Shown here one piece after another: positions 43,904 to 52,958 of a stretch of 64,000 nt of DNA (position 1 is the first letter of the stretch; every line of letters starts with the position of its first letter). The stretch lies in contig CALZHQ010000001.1 in the NCBI GenBank assembly GCA_945787295.1, forward strand, positions 62,001-126,000, written 5' to 3'. The stretch comes from an uncultured Desulfuromonadales bacterium (GTDB lineage Bacteria; Desulfobacterota; Desulfuromonadia; Desulfuromonadales; Geopsychrobacteraceae). The notes beneath the pieces were generated by a model. It was not told where the DNA came from. It saw nothing but the letters and a program-made list of their open reading frames with translations, and did not search any database. A program made the translations under genes and the position numbers.

Positions 43904-44851
43904 TCAGTTCAGAAATTGATCGAGCTGCTCGGCAACGATGATGCGAGCCTCAGCAAGGCTGGCGTCGATTCTGGCGCCGGCCGCGTTATGGTGCCCGCCG
44001 CCCCCGAGCTGGCGCGCCATCTGACCGACATCGACGGTGCCGCGGGAACGAATACTGAGTTTGTAGGATTTCTCGCCGACCTGGCGGAAAAAAATCGCCA
44101 CTTCGACTCCCCGTACGGCACGCGGATAGTTAACGAAGCCGTCGGTGTGTTCTTCGGCAGCGCCGGACTTTGTGAGCATTTCTTCCGTCATCGCGACCGA
44201 GGCGAAACGGCCGCAAGGTGATATTTCCAATGTCGGCAGCACCAGCCCCAGCAGACGCATGCGCTCAGGGGCGAGGCTTTCGTAAAGGTTGCTGGCCACT
44301 TCCCAGGTATCGACCCCCAGGCCGACCAGCTTGCCGGCAACGACAAATGCTTCCTGGTTGGAACTCGAATAGCGGAAAGAACCGGTATCGGAGAGGATTC
44401 CGGTGTAGAGCGGCTGGGCGACATCCAGGCTCATCTGATAGTTGCAGGCATCGAGAATTCGGCAGATCATGACGGCCGTGGCGCTGGCAGAGGTGTCGAG
44501 ATAGCAGATGTCGCCAAAATCGGAATGCGGATGATGATCAATATTAATCAGGGTTTTGCAGAGATCCTCAACCGGCAGAGTGGTCCGTTCCAAGTCTCCG
44601 GCGTCGAGCACGAAGGCGACGTCAAAGCTGGGATTCTCCGGCAGGGTTTGTGTCAGCAGGTTCCAGCCGGAGAGAAAACGCAACAACTCGGGAACCGGAT
44701 CGGCGTTAAAGGCGACAACCTCTTTGCCCATTTCGCGCAGCGCGTTGGCCAGACCCAGCGTTGATCCGATCGCGTCGCCATCCGGATTTTCGTGGGCGAC
44801 GACCAGGAATCTCCGGTTTTTCCGTATCAGGTCAACTATCTGCTGAATCAT
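43904..44851 (-). CDS. nrnA: Bifunctional oligoribonuclease/PAP phosphatase NrnA
   Basis: This 315-residue DHH/DHHA1 protein has the motifs HENPDGDAIGS, VLDAGDLER, NIDHHPHSDFGD and C-terminal GGGGHHNAAGA. It degrades short oligoribonucleotides (nanoRNA) and often 3'-phosphoadenosine-5'-phosphate. It starts within the end of rbfA with a 20-bp overlap, so it is coupled to it. No orn gene is seen in the window, consistent with nrnA doing that job. Confidence 0.92.
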   Translation of the reverse strand: MIQQIVDLIRKNRRFLVVAHENPDGDAIGSTLGLANALREMGKEVVAFNADPVPELLRFLSGWNLLTQTLPENPSFDVAFVLDAGDLERTTLPVEDLCKTLINIDHHPHSDFGDICYLDTSASATAVMICRILDACNYQMSLDVAQPLYTGILSDTGSFRYSSSNQEAFVVAGKLVGLGVDTWEVASNLYESLAPERMRLLGLVLPTLEISPCGRFASVAMTEEMLTKSGAAEEHTDGFVNYPRAVRGVEVAIFFRQVGEKSYKLSIRSRGTVDVGQMARQLGGGGHHNAAGARIDASLAEARIIVAEQLDQFLN

Positions 44852-45200
44852 CGGTCAGATCGTTCTGGACTTGGCGCAGCAGGGTGTCTATCTTCTGGCC
44901 GTAAGCGATGGAGCCGTCATATTCGAAACGTAAATCAGGGATGTGCCGCATGCGGATGATCTGTCCCAACTGGCGGCGAATGAACGGGGCGGCGCTTTTC
45001 AGGCCGCGTTCGGCATCTTTACGCTCAGCGACTTCACCGCTGACGGTAAAATAAACACGCGCCAGCCCCAGGTCGCGGGTGATCTTCACTCCGGTAATTG
45101 TCACCGGCGCAACCCGAGGGTCTTTGATTCCATGCATCAGCAGGTGCGAGATCTCTTTATGAATCTGCTCGGCAACCCGCTCGGGGCGATAACTGCTCAA
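44832..45200 (-). CDS. rbfA: Ribosome-binding factor A
   Basis: This 122-residue KH-fold factor matures the 30S subunit. RPERVAEQIHKEISHLL and ITGVKITRDLGLARVYFTV are family motifs, as is RMRHIPDLRFEYD. It starts with TTG directly after the TAG of the DUF503 gene, with AGAGGA as ribosome site, so translation is coupled. Confidence 0.95.
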   Translation of the reverse strand: MSSYRPERVAEQIHKEISHLLMHGIKDPRVAPVTITGVKITRDLGLARVYFTVSGEVAERKDAERGLKSAAPFIRRQLGQIIRMRHIPDLRFEYDGSIAYGQKIDTLLRQVQNDLTDDSADS

Positions 45201-45500
45201 CTAATCCTCTGCTCCGTAATGTAAAAACTCGACATCGCTCTCGATCAATTCGGCCAATCCGGAGCGATAGAGGTCCTCTTCCAGCTTATTGAAAACCGAC
45301 TGCAGCTGGGCTTCACTGCCCGCCGTCATACTGAGGCCGACCAGGCTGCGTTGCAGCTTGTTCTGCCAGCCGACTTCTGCAATCGAAACCGGGTAGCGGC
45401 TGCGCAGGCGATTGAGAATCCGCGCGACCAGGGAACGCTTCTCCTTCAAACTGTTGACCTGGTGCAGACGCAGGTCAAGGCGCAGCACGCCAACGACCAT
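45201..45500 (-). CDS. DUF503 (YlxP-like) family protein
   Basis: This 99-residue protein has motifs LRLHQVNSLKEKRSLV and LQRSLVGLSMTAGSE typical of DUF503/YlxP. The family nearly always lies between infB and rbfA and is thought to be a ribosome-associated assembly factor. The ATG has GGAGATGG upstream. The precise role is not known. Confidence 0.9.
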   Translation of the reverse strand: MVVGVLRLDLRLHQVNSLKEKRSLVARILNRLRSRYPVSIAEVGWQNKLQRSLVGLSMTAGSEAQLQSVFNKLEEDLYRSGLAELIESDVEFLHYGAED

Positions 45501-45518
45501 CTTCCATCTCCTCCCTGA

Positions 45519-48167
45519 TTAGGCCAGGGTCGTCTTGATCTCCTCCATCTCGAAGACTTCGATTATATCGCCGATCTTGATGTCGTTGTAGTTTTCCAGA
45601 CCGATACCGCACTCGTAGCCGCTGGCAACCTCTTTGACGTCGTCCTTGAAGCGCTTGAGCGAGCTGAGCTTGCCTTCCCAGATAACCACGTTGTCGCGCA
45701 CCAGGCGGGTCTGGGCGTTGCGGAGAATCTTGCCATCGAGAACATAGCAACCGGCGATAGTCCCGACTCGCGAAACATGGAAGGTTTCACGAACCTCGAC
45801 CCGACCAAGATCCTTTTCTTTCAGCGTCGGGGCCAGCAGGCCCTCCATGGCGTCGCGGATGTCATTTACCGCGTCGTAGATGACACTGTAAAGGCGGATA
45901 TCGACCTTCTCGGTGTCAGCGAGGGTCTTGGCCTTGGTCTCCGGGCGGACATTGAAGCCGAGTACGATGGCATTCGAGGCAGTCGCCAGCGTCACGTCGC
46001 TCTCGGAAATCCCGCCGACGCCTGTGTGGATGACGTTCAGGCGGCAACTGTCGGTCGATAGTTTTTCCAGGGCATCGCGAACCGCTTCGACTGAGCCCTG
46101 AACGTCGGCCTTGATGATAACCGCAAGCTCTTCGACCACGCCTTCCTGCATCTTGGCAAACAGCTGATCGAGAGAAACCTTGCTGCTCTTGGCCAGGTCA
46201 AGTTCGCGCTGTTTCTGTTGCCGGTGCAGCGAGACATCCTTGGCCGCCTTCTCATTTTCGACGGCGTGGAACGTCTCACCGGCGTCCGGCACCCCGCCAA
46301 GACCGGTCACCTCGACCGGGAAGGAGGGACCCGCCTCTTTGACCTGCAAGCCGTTGGCGCTGGTCATGGAGCGAACCCGACCGAAATGCAGCCCGGCAAC
46401 GATCGAGTCGCCGATTTTCAGTGTGCCGTCCTGCACCAGAACCGTCGCGACCGGACCGCGTCCCTTGTCCAGACGAGCCTCTACGATAGAGCCCTTGGCG
46501 CGCTTCTCCGGATTCGCTTTCAACTCCAGAACTTCTGCCTGCAACAGGACCATTTCCAATAGCGTGTCGAGGTTGGTCTGTTGCTTCGCAGAGACTTCAA
46601 CGAAGATGGTATCACCACCCCACTCTTCCGGCACCAGCTCGAACTCGGTCAGCTCCTGCTTGACCCGTTCCGGGTTGGCATCCGGCTTGTCGATCTTGTT
46701 GACGGCAATCACGATCGGTACGCCGGCCGCCTTGGAGTGATTGATCGCCTCCTTGGTCTGCGGCATAACGCCATCGTCGGCGGCCACCACCAGGATAACG
46801 ATGTCGGTCACACCGGCACCACGGGCTCGCATCGCGGTAAAGGCTTCGTGACCCGGGGTGTCGAGGAACGTGATCTTCCGCCCATCCAGCTCGACATCGT
46901 AGGCGCCGATATGCTGGGTAATGCCGCCGGCTTCGCCTTCGGTAACGTTCGCTTCGCGGATGGCATCGAGCAGGCTGGTCTTACCATGATCGACGTGTCC
47001 CATGATGGTGACGACCGGCGGCCGAGTCTGCAGATCTTCCGGCGCATCCTCTGCCTCTGCCTTTTCACTGATCTCGAGGATCGATTCCTCATCGAAGGCG
47101 ACGTTTTCAACTTCGTAGTTGAACTCCGAAGCCAGGATTGCCGCAGAATCAAAATCGAGCGGATGGTTGATGGTGACCATCGTCCCCTGACGCATCAGCT
47201 CGGCGATCAGCTCGTTGGCCTTGACCCCCATTCGCTTTGCGAGTTCGCCAACCGTTATCGAATCGCTGATCCGGATAATACGCTTGATTGCCTTGCTGAC
47301 CGTGATTTCAGTCTGCTTGGTCTGTTTGGACTGTTTGCCGCCACGCTTTTTCTTGCCGCCCATGCGGTTCGGCTCAAACACCTCGACCCGGCGGCCGCGA
47401 CGTGAAACACGCCCGTCCTGCTCTTCGACATCGTTACGACGGCCTTTTTTACGCTTTTTGTTCCGCCCTTCCTTTTCCGGCAGCGGCTGTACGACCGGGG
47501 CGACAGGAGTGACGTCGACACGCTTGCGCGCGCGACTCGGAGCGGCGGGCTGAGCCGGGCGTTCGCCATTGCGACCGCGTGGACGCTCCTGTCTTTGAGC
47601 CGCCGGGCGTGCCTGGGGCAGTTCGACCCGGCCAAGGATTTTCGCCTGATTTGCCGTGGCTTTGGTTGGCGCAGGTTGTTTTTTTGGCTGTGTTGCCGCA
47701 GCGACTGGTTGCTCATCAGTTGCCACATCCGGCTCGGCAGCTGCGACAGCTTCTTCCGCGGCCGGCGCTTCGGCAGCTTCGGCTTCGACAACCGTCTCGG
47801 GAGCATCCCCAGCCTCTTCCGCGACCGGTTCTTCGACAGCTTCGGTCTCGACAGTCGGCTCGGCAATTTCCGCAGCCTCTTCAGAAACCGGCTCTTCCTC
47901 GCTTTCGGCCTCGACGGCCGGGACTGTCTCCTCGGCGGGCTTCTGCACGACGGTCCGGCGGCGACGAATTATGCCGGGCTTGATCCGGGACTCTTCGATC
48001 TTTTCCTCCGAGGGGGTATTGAACGCATTAAATTTCTGCAGGTCCTCTTCACTCAGGGTGCTTGAGTGCGAGCCCACATCAATTCCAGCCTCAGCAAGTT
48101 TGGAGAGCAGCTCTTTATTCTCGAGCTCCATCTGCTTTGCCAGTTCGTATACTCTTAACTTGCCCAT
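45519..48167 (-). CDS. infB: Translation initiation factor IF-2
   Basis: This GTPase of about 882 residues places initiator tRNA on the 30S subunit. A small N-domain ([13 protein letters not shown]) is followed by a long Ala/Glu/Pro/Val repeat-rich linker (~75-165), a basic region (~175-290) and a second IF2-N domain (~300-350). The G domain then shows [21 protein letters not shown] and NKIDKP, and domains C1 and C2 complete it. The ATG at 48167 overlaps the stop of the YlxR/L7Ae gene. Confidence 0.97.
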   Translation of the reverse strand: MGKLRVYELAKQMELENKELLSKLAEAGIDVGSHSSTLSEEDLQKFNAFNTPSEEKIEESRIKPGIIRRRRTVVQKPAEETVPAVEAESEEEPVSEEAAEIAEPTVETEAVEEPVAEEAGDAPETVVEAEAAEAPAAEEAVAAAEPDVATDEQPVAAATQPKKQPAPTKATANQAKILGRVELPQARPAAQRQERPRGRNGERPAQPAAPSRARKRVDVTPVAPVVQPLPEKEGRNKKRKKGRRNDVEEQDGRVSRRGRRVEVFEPNRMGGKKKRGGKQSKQTKQTEITVSKAIKRIIRISDSITVGELAKRMGVKANELIAELMRQGTMVTINHPLDFDSAAILASEFNYEVENVAFDEESILEISEKAEAEDAPEDLQTRPPVVTIMGHVDHGKTSLLDAIREANVTEGEAGGITQHIGAYDVELDGRKITFLDTPGHEAFTAMRARGAGVTDIVILVVAADDGVMPQTKEAINHSKAAGVPIVIAVNKIDKPDANPERVKQELTEFELVPEEWGGDTIFVEVSAKQQTNLDTLLEMVLLQAEVLELKANPEKRAKGSIVEARLDKGRGPVATVLVQDGTLKIGDSIVAGLHFGRVRSMTSANGLQVKEAGPSFPVEVTGLGGVPDAGETFHAVENEKAAKDVSLHRQQKQRELDLAKSSKVSLDQLFAKMQEGVVEELAVIIKADVQGSVEAVRDALEKLSTDSCRLNVIHTGVGGISESDVTLATASNAIVLGFNVRPETKAKTLADTEKVDIRLYSVIYDAVNDIRDAMEGLLAPTLKEKDLGRVEVRETFHVSRVGTIAGCYVLDGKILRNAQTRLVRDNVVIWEGKLSSLKRFKDDVKEVASGYECGIGLENYNDIKIGDIIEVFEMEEIKTTLA

Positions 48168-48763
48168 CAATTCTCCCTTACCATCTGCGCATATCTTTGC
48201 AGTTCAATCAGTAGCGTGTCTGCCAAGTCCCCCGCCTGAACGGCGACGACACTACGCTCCCCTTTACCAAGAACCTGCCCGAGCATCCCCTTGCTGAACA
48301 TCTGCCGGCAGGGAACCTGATGCCGTTCAGCTGATTCCAATACTTTTTCCGCAATTCCTGCAGAAATATCTTCGGCAAGCAGCACCAGCGCGAATCCAGC
48401 TTGCTTCCGCAGGCCAAGAAGCACCGCGTTACTGCCGGAGACCAGCTGGCCAGACTTGCGTGCCATCCCGACCAGGTTGGCAACCCGCTGCAGCAGCGCG
48501 GCATTGAGCCCCTGCCGTAAGTCTTCAAGCGAAACGTCTTGACACTGCCCGCGGAAACTGCGTTGAAACTGCTTCCGCTTCACCGCATCCTGCAGGCACT
48601 GAATGTCGATACAGGTGTAGGCCCCGCGCCCAGGCAGCCGGTGCCGGTAGTCAACCAGCAGCGTACCATCCGGTGCCACCACATAGCGCACCAGCTCGGT
48701 CTGCCGGCTGGTTTCCCGACAGGCGATACAGGTCCTCTGTGGCTTGTTGCCTGCTGTGATCAA
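48167..48763 (-). CDS. YlxR (DUF448) - L7Ae fusion protein
   Basis: This 198-residue fusion has a YlxR/DUF448 RNA-binding domain (~8-85: [26 protein letters not shown]) and an L7Ae-like domain (~90-195: [28 protein letters not shown]). Bacillus has the two as separate genes, ylxR and ylxQ, in the same operon place. The function is in ribosome or RNA processing; YlxR has been linked to RNase P. It starts with TTG behind CAGGAG. Confidence 0.9.
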   Translation of the reverse strand: MITAGNKPQRTCIACRETSRQTELVRYVVAPDGTLLVDYRHRLPGRGAYTCIDIQCLQDAVKRKQFQRSFRGQCQDVSLEDLRQGLNAALLQRVANLVGMARKSGQLVSGSNAVLLGLRKQAGFALVLLAEDISAGIAEKVLESAERHQVPCRQMFSKGMLGQVLGKGERSVVAVQAGDLADTLLIELQRYAQMVREN

Positions 48764-48766
48764 GGT

Positions 48767-49939
48767 TTACTCCTGAACGTCCTTTTCGTCAATCGCGACC
48801 GGATTTTCAGCCGGAGTCTCTTCCTTGACCACTGATTCCTCAACGACCTCCTCAGCAGCGGTTTCCGTCACATCGCTGGCGGTCTCTTCCTGTTCCTGTT
48901 CCTCTTCCTGAGCCCGGCTCTCGCTCTTGATATCGACCTTCCAGCCGATCAGCTTGGCAGCCAGGCGGACGTTCTGCCCCTTTTTGCCGATCGCCAGTGA
49001 AAGTTGATCGTCCGGCACGATGACCTCCATCGCTTCGGCATCTTCATCGATATAAACCCGCGAAACTTCGGCCGGAGCCAGGGCCGCGCAAGCGAACCGG
49101 GCCGGATCTGGAGTCCAGGGAATGATGTCGATCCGCTCGCCGCGCAGTTCCGTCACCACGTTCTGCACCCGCGAACCGCGCATGCCGACGCAGGCGCCGA
49201 CCGGGTCGACATCGATGTCGTGCGATTCGACGGCAATCTTTGCCCGACTGCCCGGTTCCCGCACTGCATTCTTGATCTCGACAATCCCTTCGGCGATTTC
49301 CGGGACTTCCGATTTAAATAGGGAGATCAGCAGCCCCGGATGGGTGCGTGAAAGAATGATCTGCGGGCCCTTGGCCGACATTTTCACTTCGGAGATATAG
49401 GCTCTGACGCGGTCCGACTGGCGGTAATTTTCCCGCGGCACCTGCTCACGGTTCGGCAGCAGCGCCTCGGCGCGACCGAGATCGACGATCAGGTCGCCAC
49501 GCTCGTAGCGGCGGACGATACCGTTGACGACTTCCCCGACACGATCCTTGAACTCATTGAAAATCCCTTCCCGCTCTGCTTCCCGGACCTTCTGAATAAT
49601 AACCTGCTTGGCGGTCTGGGCGGCGATTCGGCTGAAGCTGCCTGCTTCGAGCATCATCCCGAGCGAGTCGCCTACCTCAACATCAGGGTCGACCTCTTTC
49701 GCTTCTTCGATGTCAATCTCCTTATAGGAGTCGACCACCTCATCGACGACGGTTACGAACTCAAACACCTCAACTTCACCGATCTCTTCGTTGAAATGAG
49801 CTTCAAGGTCACGGGTGTTACGGAACTTTTTGTTAGCTGCGGAAAGGACAGCCGACTCGAGTGCTTCCACCAGCACAGCGCGGTCGATCCCCTTGTCCTT
49901 TACCACCTGATCGATGATGTGATTGAGGTTGCCCACCAT
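48767..49939 (-). CDS. nusA: Transcription termination/antitermination factor NusA
   Basis: This 390-residue protein has the N-terminal RNA polymerase-binding domain (~1-125), S1 ([21 protein letters not shown]), KH1 ([16 protein letters not shown]) and KH2 ([21 protein letters not shown]). An acidic Glu/Val-rich tail of ~50 residues ends it; the AR2 repeats of E. coli are missing, as usual outside Gammaproteobacteria. It controls pausing, intrinsic and Rho termination, and rRNA antitermination. Confidence 0.97.
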   Translation of the reverse strand: MVGNLNHIIDQVVKDKGIDRAVLVEALESAVLSAANKKFRNTRDLEAHFNEEIGEVEVFEFVTVVDEVVDSYKEIDIEEAKEVDPDVEVGDSLGMMLEAGSFSRIAAQTAKQVIIQKVREAEREGIFNEFKDRVGEVVNGIVRRYERGDLIVDLGRAEALLPNREQVPRENYRQSDRVRAYISEVKMSAKGPQIILSRTHPGLLISLFKSEVPEIAEGIVEIKNAVREPGSRAKIAVESHDIDVDPVGACVGMRGSRVQNVVTELRGERIDIIPWTPDPARFACAALAPAEVSRVYIDEDAEAMEVIVPDDQLSLAIGKKGQNVRLAAKLIGWKVDIKSESRAQEEEQEQEETASDVTETAAEEVVEESVVKEETPAENPVAIDEKDVQE

Positions 49940-50028
49940 CTCATACCCCTTTTAGTGTGTTTAGCGGCCGAATGCGAAGCGGCATCCGGTCCTGTGATAC
50001 TGACATCGACCGGACGCTCAGGCGCCGG

Positions 50029-50511
50029 TCAAAACTCAAATTCCAGGTTGGCACGATCGATCTGATCCAGCGGAATGCGAATCTGTGCCGCGCTTTTATC
50101 CTTTAATGTCAGGAGGACATCCTGCCCTTCAAAGCCAGCCAACTGCCCGACAAAGGTTTTACGGTTCAGTCCGCGGCCGTCCGGGTCGATTGCATCCAGA
50201 GTTTTGATCTTTGCCAACTGGCCGGAAAAGCGATTGAAGTCCTGCGGCTTCTTCAGCGGTCGTTCGATTCCGGGCGATGAGACCTCAAGCGAGTAAGCGG
50301 TTTCAACAACATCTTCGACATCGAGAATCGCGCTGATCTCACGGCTGGCCACAGCGCATTCGTCAAGGGTAATTCCGCCTTCTTTGTCAAGATAGAAACG
50401 CAGCACCCACCCGTGGCTTTCCCGCTGATATTCCAGATCGACCAGCTCGAAACCGAGATCGTCGAGAATCGGCTGCACCAAGGCTTCAACCTGCTCCGTC
50501 AACTGCGCCAC
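50029..50511 (-). CDS. rimP: Ribosome maturation factor RimP
   Basis: This protein of about 160 residues has the family core ILDDLGFELVDLEYQRE, WVLRFYLDKEGGITLDECAVASREIS and LEVSSPGIERPL. It is needed for 30S maturation. The GTG at 50511 is chosen because GAGG lies 5 nt upstream and the resulting N-terminus fits the family; a TTG at 50529 has no ribosome site. It heads the nusA operon and has a terminator-like hairpin just upstream. Confidence 0.93.
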   Translation of the reverse strand: MAQLTEQVEALVQPILDDLGFELVDLEYQRESHGWVLRFYLDKEGGITLDECAVASREISAILDVEDVVETAYSLEVSSPGIERPLKKPQDFNRFSGQLAKIKTLDAIDPDGRGLNRKTFVGQLAGFEGQDVLLTLKDKSAAQIRIPLDQIDRANLEFEF

Positions 50512-50530
50512 ATCATCCTCGCCAGACAAT

Positions 50531-50554
50531 AAAAAAAGCGAGCCGAGGGCTCAC
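50531..50554 (-). terminator. Terminator-shaped hairpin directly before rimP (possible attenuator)
   Basis: A 7-bp stem with one G-U pair (50538-50544 with 50548-50554) is followed on the minus strand by seven Ts (50531-50537). It is only about 20 bases before the rimP start and lies downstream of a good promoter. Confidence 0.75.
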
Positions 50555-50583
50555 TTTCAAAAGGTTAAGCAGAAATCCGGTAT

Positions 50584-50612
50584 TTAATAACACCAGCGAA
50601 ACAATAATGCAA
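50584..50612 (-). promoter_or_regulatory. Sigma-70 promoter of the rimP-nusA operon
   Basis: On the minus strand TTGCAT (50607-50612) and TATTAA (50584-50589) are separated by 17 bp. The start of RNA would be near 50577, before the hairpin at 50531-50554. Confidence 0.6.
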
Positions 50613-50628
50613 GAGGAAAATTAGAGGT

Positions 50629-51000
50629 CTATGGGTGAAACTGGAAGGACGGGCGTGGTTTTTCCGCCAGCTTTTTGCGCAGCAGTTGCTCGGGAAAGTC
50701 GGCTTTCTCCAGATAGCGCAACGAACTGTTAAGAAAATCTTTAATCAATTGATCCTTGACCCGTGCCAGGTCGGCTCCTGCAACCCCCATCCGTTCGAGG
50801 CTCCTGGCATAGCAGAGTCCATCCTCACGGCCCTGCAGCGCTTTTTTCTGGGCAACAGTCAAATCGAGTTTCGCGAGCGGAAGCTCTGCCCTGACGGTTA
50901 TACAGACCCGATAAAAATCACCAAAATAGCGATTGGAGCGATCCAAAAACTCTAAGGTCAAGCCATTGTCCAGAGGAACCGTTTTCAGCAATTCAGCCAT
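50629..51000 (-). CDS. Hypothetical protein
   Basis: This 123-residue soluble protein has the lines NGLTLEFLDRSNRYFGDFYRVCI and TVRAELPLAKLDLTVAQKKAL, followed by helices and a basic C-terminus. I do not recognise a family. The ATG overlaps the end of the trmJ-like gene by 8 bases, so the two are coupled. A translation-related role is possible from context only. Confidence 0.6.
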   Translation of the reverse strand: MAELLKTVPLDNGLTLEFLDRSNRYFGDFYRVCITVRAELPLAKLDLTVAQKKALQGREDGLCYARSLERMGVAGADLARVKDQLIKDFLNSSLRYLEKADFPEQLLRKKLAEKPRPSFQFHP

Positions 51001-51751
51001 CGGTCTTGAGCTCCTGCTTCATTTCCTGCATCTGCTCATCGAGCAGGTCGATCTGGCTGAACAAGCCGCGCATGATCCGCACTTCACGCTCGTTCAGGCC
51101 GGAACGGCCAAGGATCCGCCGAAAGGCGCGCATGATGTGGTCCGGGTTCTGCGGGTTCAGAAAGCCGACCCGGGTCAATGACTCCTGCATGTGCTGATAC
51201 ATCTGCTCGAGGTTTTCGTTGGTCGCCAGCTGCTTGCGCCCGTGGCTGTTGCCGGACAGCAGGCCTTTGACTTTGTAGATTTCGTACAGACAGAGCGCGA
51301 CGGCCTGGGCCAGGTTCATCGACGGTAGCTGATCGCTGGTGGGGATCGTCACAAAGTGCTGGCAGAGATCCAGCTCCGCGGTATGCAGTCCCTTGTCCTC
51401 GCGGCCAAAAACCAGGGCGACCTTGCCGGTTTCAGTGATCGGCAGCAGGTGCTGAGCTGCCTCATCGGGGTGCAGCATCCCTTCGCGATAACGACCGAAG
51501 CGGCGGGTAGTGCCAAAGCTGACGGCACAATCAGCCAGGGCTTCGGCGAGGGTCGGATAGCTTTTGGCGGCTTCCAGGGTATCGGTCGCCTTGACCGCCA
51601 TCTGCCGCGCTTCGTGGATCAGGTGATCGGCCTGGGGATTGACCAGGCGCAATTCTTCAAGGCCGAAATTTCGCATCGCCCGACAGACCGACCCTACGTT
51701 ACGCGGCCCCTGTGGTTCAACCAGAACGACGACTATGTTTTCTGTCTTCAC
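50993..51751 (-). CDS. SPOUT RNA methyltransferase, TrmJ family
   Basis: This 252-residue protein has a SPOUT (alpha/beta-knot) domain in residues ~1-160. VEPQGPRNVGSVCRAMRNFG, LVFGREDKGL and PSMNLAQAVALCLYE are the AdoMet-binding knot motifs of TrmJ (Cm32/Um32 of tRNA). A ~90-residue helical extension follows. The start is GTG, 9 nt after GGAGAA. Length and motifs match TrmJ, although other TrmH-family targets are possible. Confidence 0.88.
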   Translation of the reverse strand: MKTENIVVVLVEPQGPRNVGSVCRAMRNFGLEELRLVNPQADHLIHEARQMAVKATDTLEAAKSYPTLAEALADCAVSFGTTRRFGRYREGMLHPDEAAQHLLPITETGKVALVFGREDKGLHTAELDLCQHFVTIPTSDQLPSMNLAQAVALCLYEIYKVKGLLSGNSHGRKQLATNENLEQMYQHMQESLTRVGFLNPQNPDHIMRAFRRILGRSGLNEREVRIMRGLFSQIDLLDEQMQEMKQELKTDG

Positions 51752-51777
51752 TTAGCAAATTCTCCATTATTTCCGTT

Positions 51778-52557
51778 TCAGCTGCTGCCGAGATCGCCCA
51801 GAGCATACTGAATTATTCCAGTCGCGATAATCGCTGCCGATTCCGTCCGCAGAATTCTTGCTCCCAGCCCGATCGGCAGAACGCCCATCAATCTGGCCTG
51901 TTCGACCTCGGCGGGGCTGAAGCCCCCTTCAGGGCCGACCATCAAAGCGACCCGCCGCCCGGTAAAACCCTGCAAGTGCCTGCCGAGCGGAATGGTCCCC
52001 TCCCCCTCATAACAAAGCAGAGCCAGGTCGGCCGTAGCGCAGAGGGCGAGCGCCCGGCTGAAATCGAGCACCGGATAGAGTTCCGGAATCTCCGCCCGTC
52101 GGCACTGCCGGGCGGCGCGCTGCACGACATAGGGCCAACGGTGCGACTTCTTCTGCCCGGAATCGCGTTCGGCCTGACTGACCGAGCGGCTGCTGGTGTA
52201 GGGGATGATACGGCTGACGCCGATCTCGGTCACTTTCTGCAACACCAGCTCGAAGCGTTCTTTCTCCGGCAGAGCCTGAATCAGGTCGATGGCAACCGGA
52301 CTGTCGGTCAGGCGAATCTCCGCAAACGGCAAAACCCTGACGGAGTCGTCGCTCAATGCCGTCAGCCGGGCACGATACTGCCGCTGATCGGGCGCGCAGA
52401 CGGTGAAAATCTCACCGATCCGAGCCTGCCAGTGCTGCAGAGCTCTGCGGGAAGAGGCGTCCAGGGCGATGTCCTGATCGAGGGTCGGTGAATCCGGGAG
52501 CAGAATTCGACTGGCAGGTCCGCCGTCGTTAATACATTTGCGGTTCAAATCCGTCAT
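51778..52557 (-). CDS. rsmE: 16S rRNA (uracil(1498)-N3)-methyltransferase
   Basis: This protein of about 259 residues has an N-terminal PUA-like domain and a SPOUT domain. VQRAARQCRRAEIPEL, ALMVGPEGGFSPAEVEQA and LGARILRTESAAI are the RsmE signature. It methylates U1498 of 16S rRNA. The start is uncertain: the ATG at 52557 is given, which overlaps the holC-like gene by 29 bases, and a later non-ATG start would shorten a poorly conserved N-terminus. Confidence 0.92.
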   Translation of the reverse strand: MTDLNRKCINDGGPASRILLPDSPTLDQDIALDASSRRALQHWQARIGEIFTVCAPDQRQYRARLTALSDDSVRVLPFAEIRLTDSPVAIDLIQALPEKERFELVLQKVTEIGVSRIIPYTSSRSVSQAERDSGQKKSHRWPYVVQRAARQCRRAEIPELYPVLDFSRALALCATADLALLCYEGEGTIPLGRHLQGFTGRRVALMVGPEGGFSPAEVEQARLMGVLPIGLGARILRTESAAIIATGIIQYALGDLGSS

Positions 52558-52945
52558 CACGATAACTGCGGAAGCGCTCACGAGCCTGCTCGGCCAGGCC
52601 CTTGTCAAAAACTTCGGCGAAATCGATCGCCAGCTCAAAGCGCTTGATGAAATCCCGCGAGCAGGGCTGCGCCATGATCAGTACGCTGGCCCCGTTGGGG
52701 TTGCTCTCCTTGACGGTAATCACGATCGGTTCTTCCAGACAGTCAACCGAGCCGTTGTTGCAGGCATGAGGCAGAAAAGAGCCCTTGTCCCAGGTCCACA
52801 TGAAGCGATCCAGTGTCACCGCCTGGTTCTCATCCTGTACTCTCACCAGAACCCGCTTGCCGGCGGCGAAATGCTCTTCAGCCAACTGGCAGAGCAGCCT
52901 GGCCTTCTCCTGGCGCTCCAGTTTTGCAAATCTGATTCTGGTCAC
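52529..52945 (-). CDS. holC: DNA polymerase III chi subunit-like protein
   Basis: This protein of about 138 residues matches HolC in order of motifs: RLLCQLAEEHFAAGKRVLVRVQDENQA, then LDRFMWTWDKGSFLPH, then the AQPCSRDFIKRFELAIDFAEV segment and RERFRSYRDDGFEP. The chi subunit links the clamp loader to SSB. Sequence similarity is moderate by eye, so the call is likely but not certain. The GTG at 52945 fits the usual N-terminus (MTRIRF). Confidence 0.75.
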   Translation of the reverse strand: MTRIRFAKLERQEKARLLCQLAEEHFAAGKRVLVRVQDENQAVTLDRFMWTWDKGSFLPHACNNGSVDCLEEPIVITVKESNPNGASVLIMAQPCSRDFIKRFELAIDFAEVFDKGLAEQARERFRSYRDDGFEPQMY

Positions 52946-52958
52946 GCGCACCTGCCCG

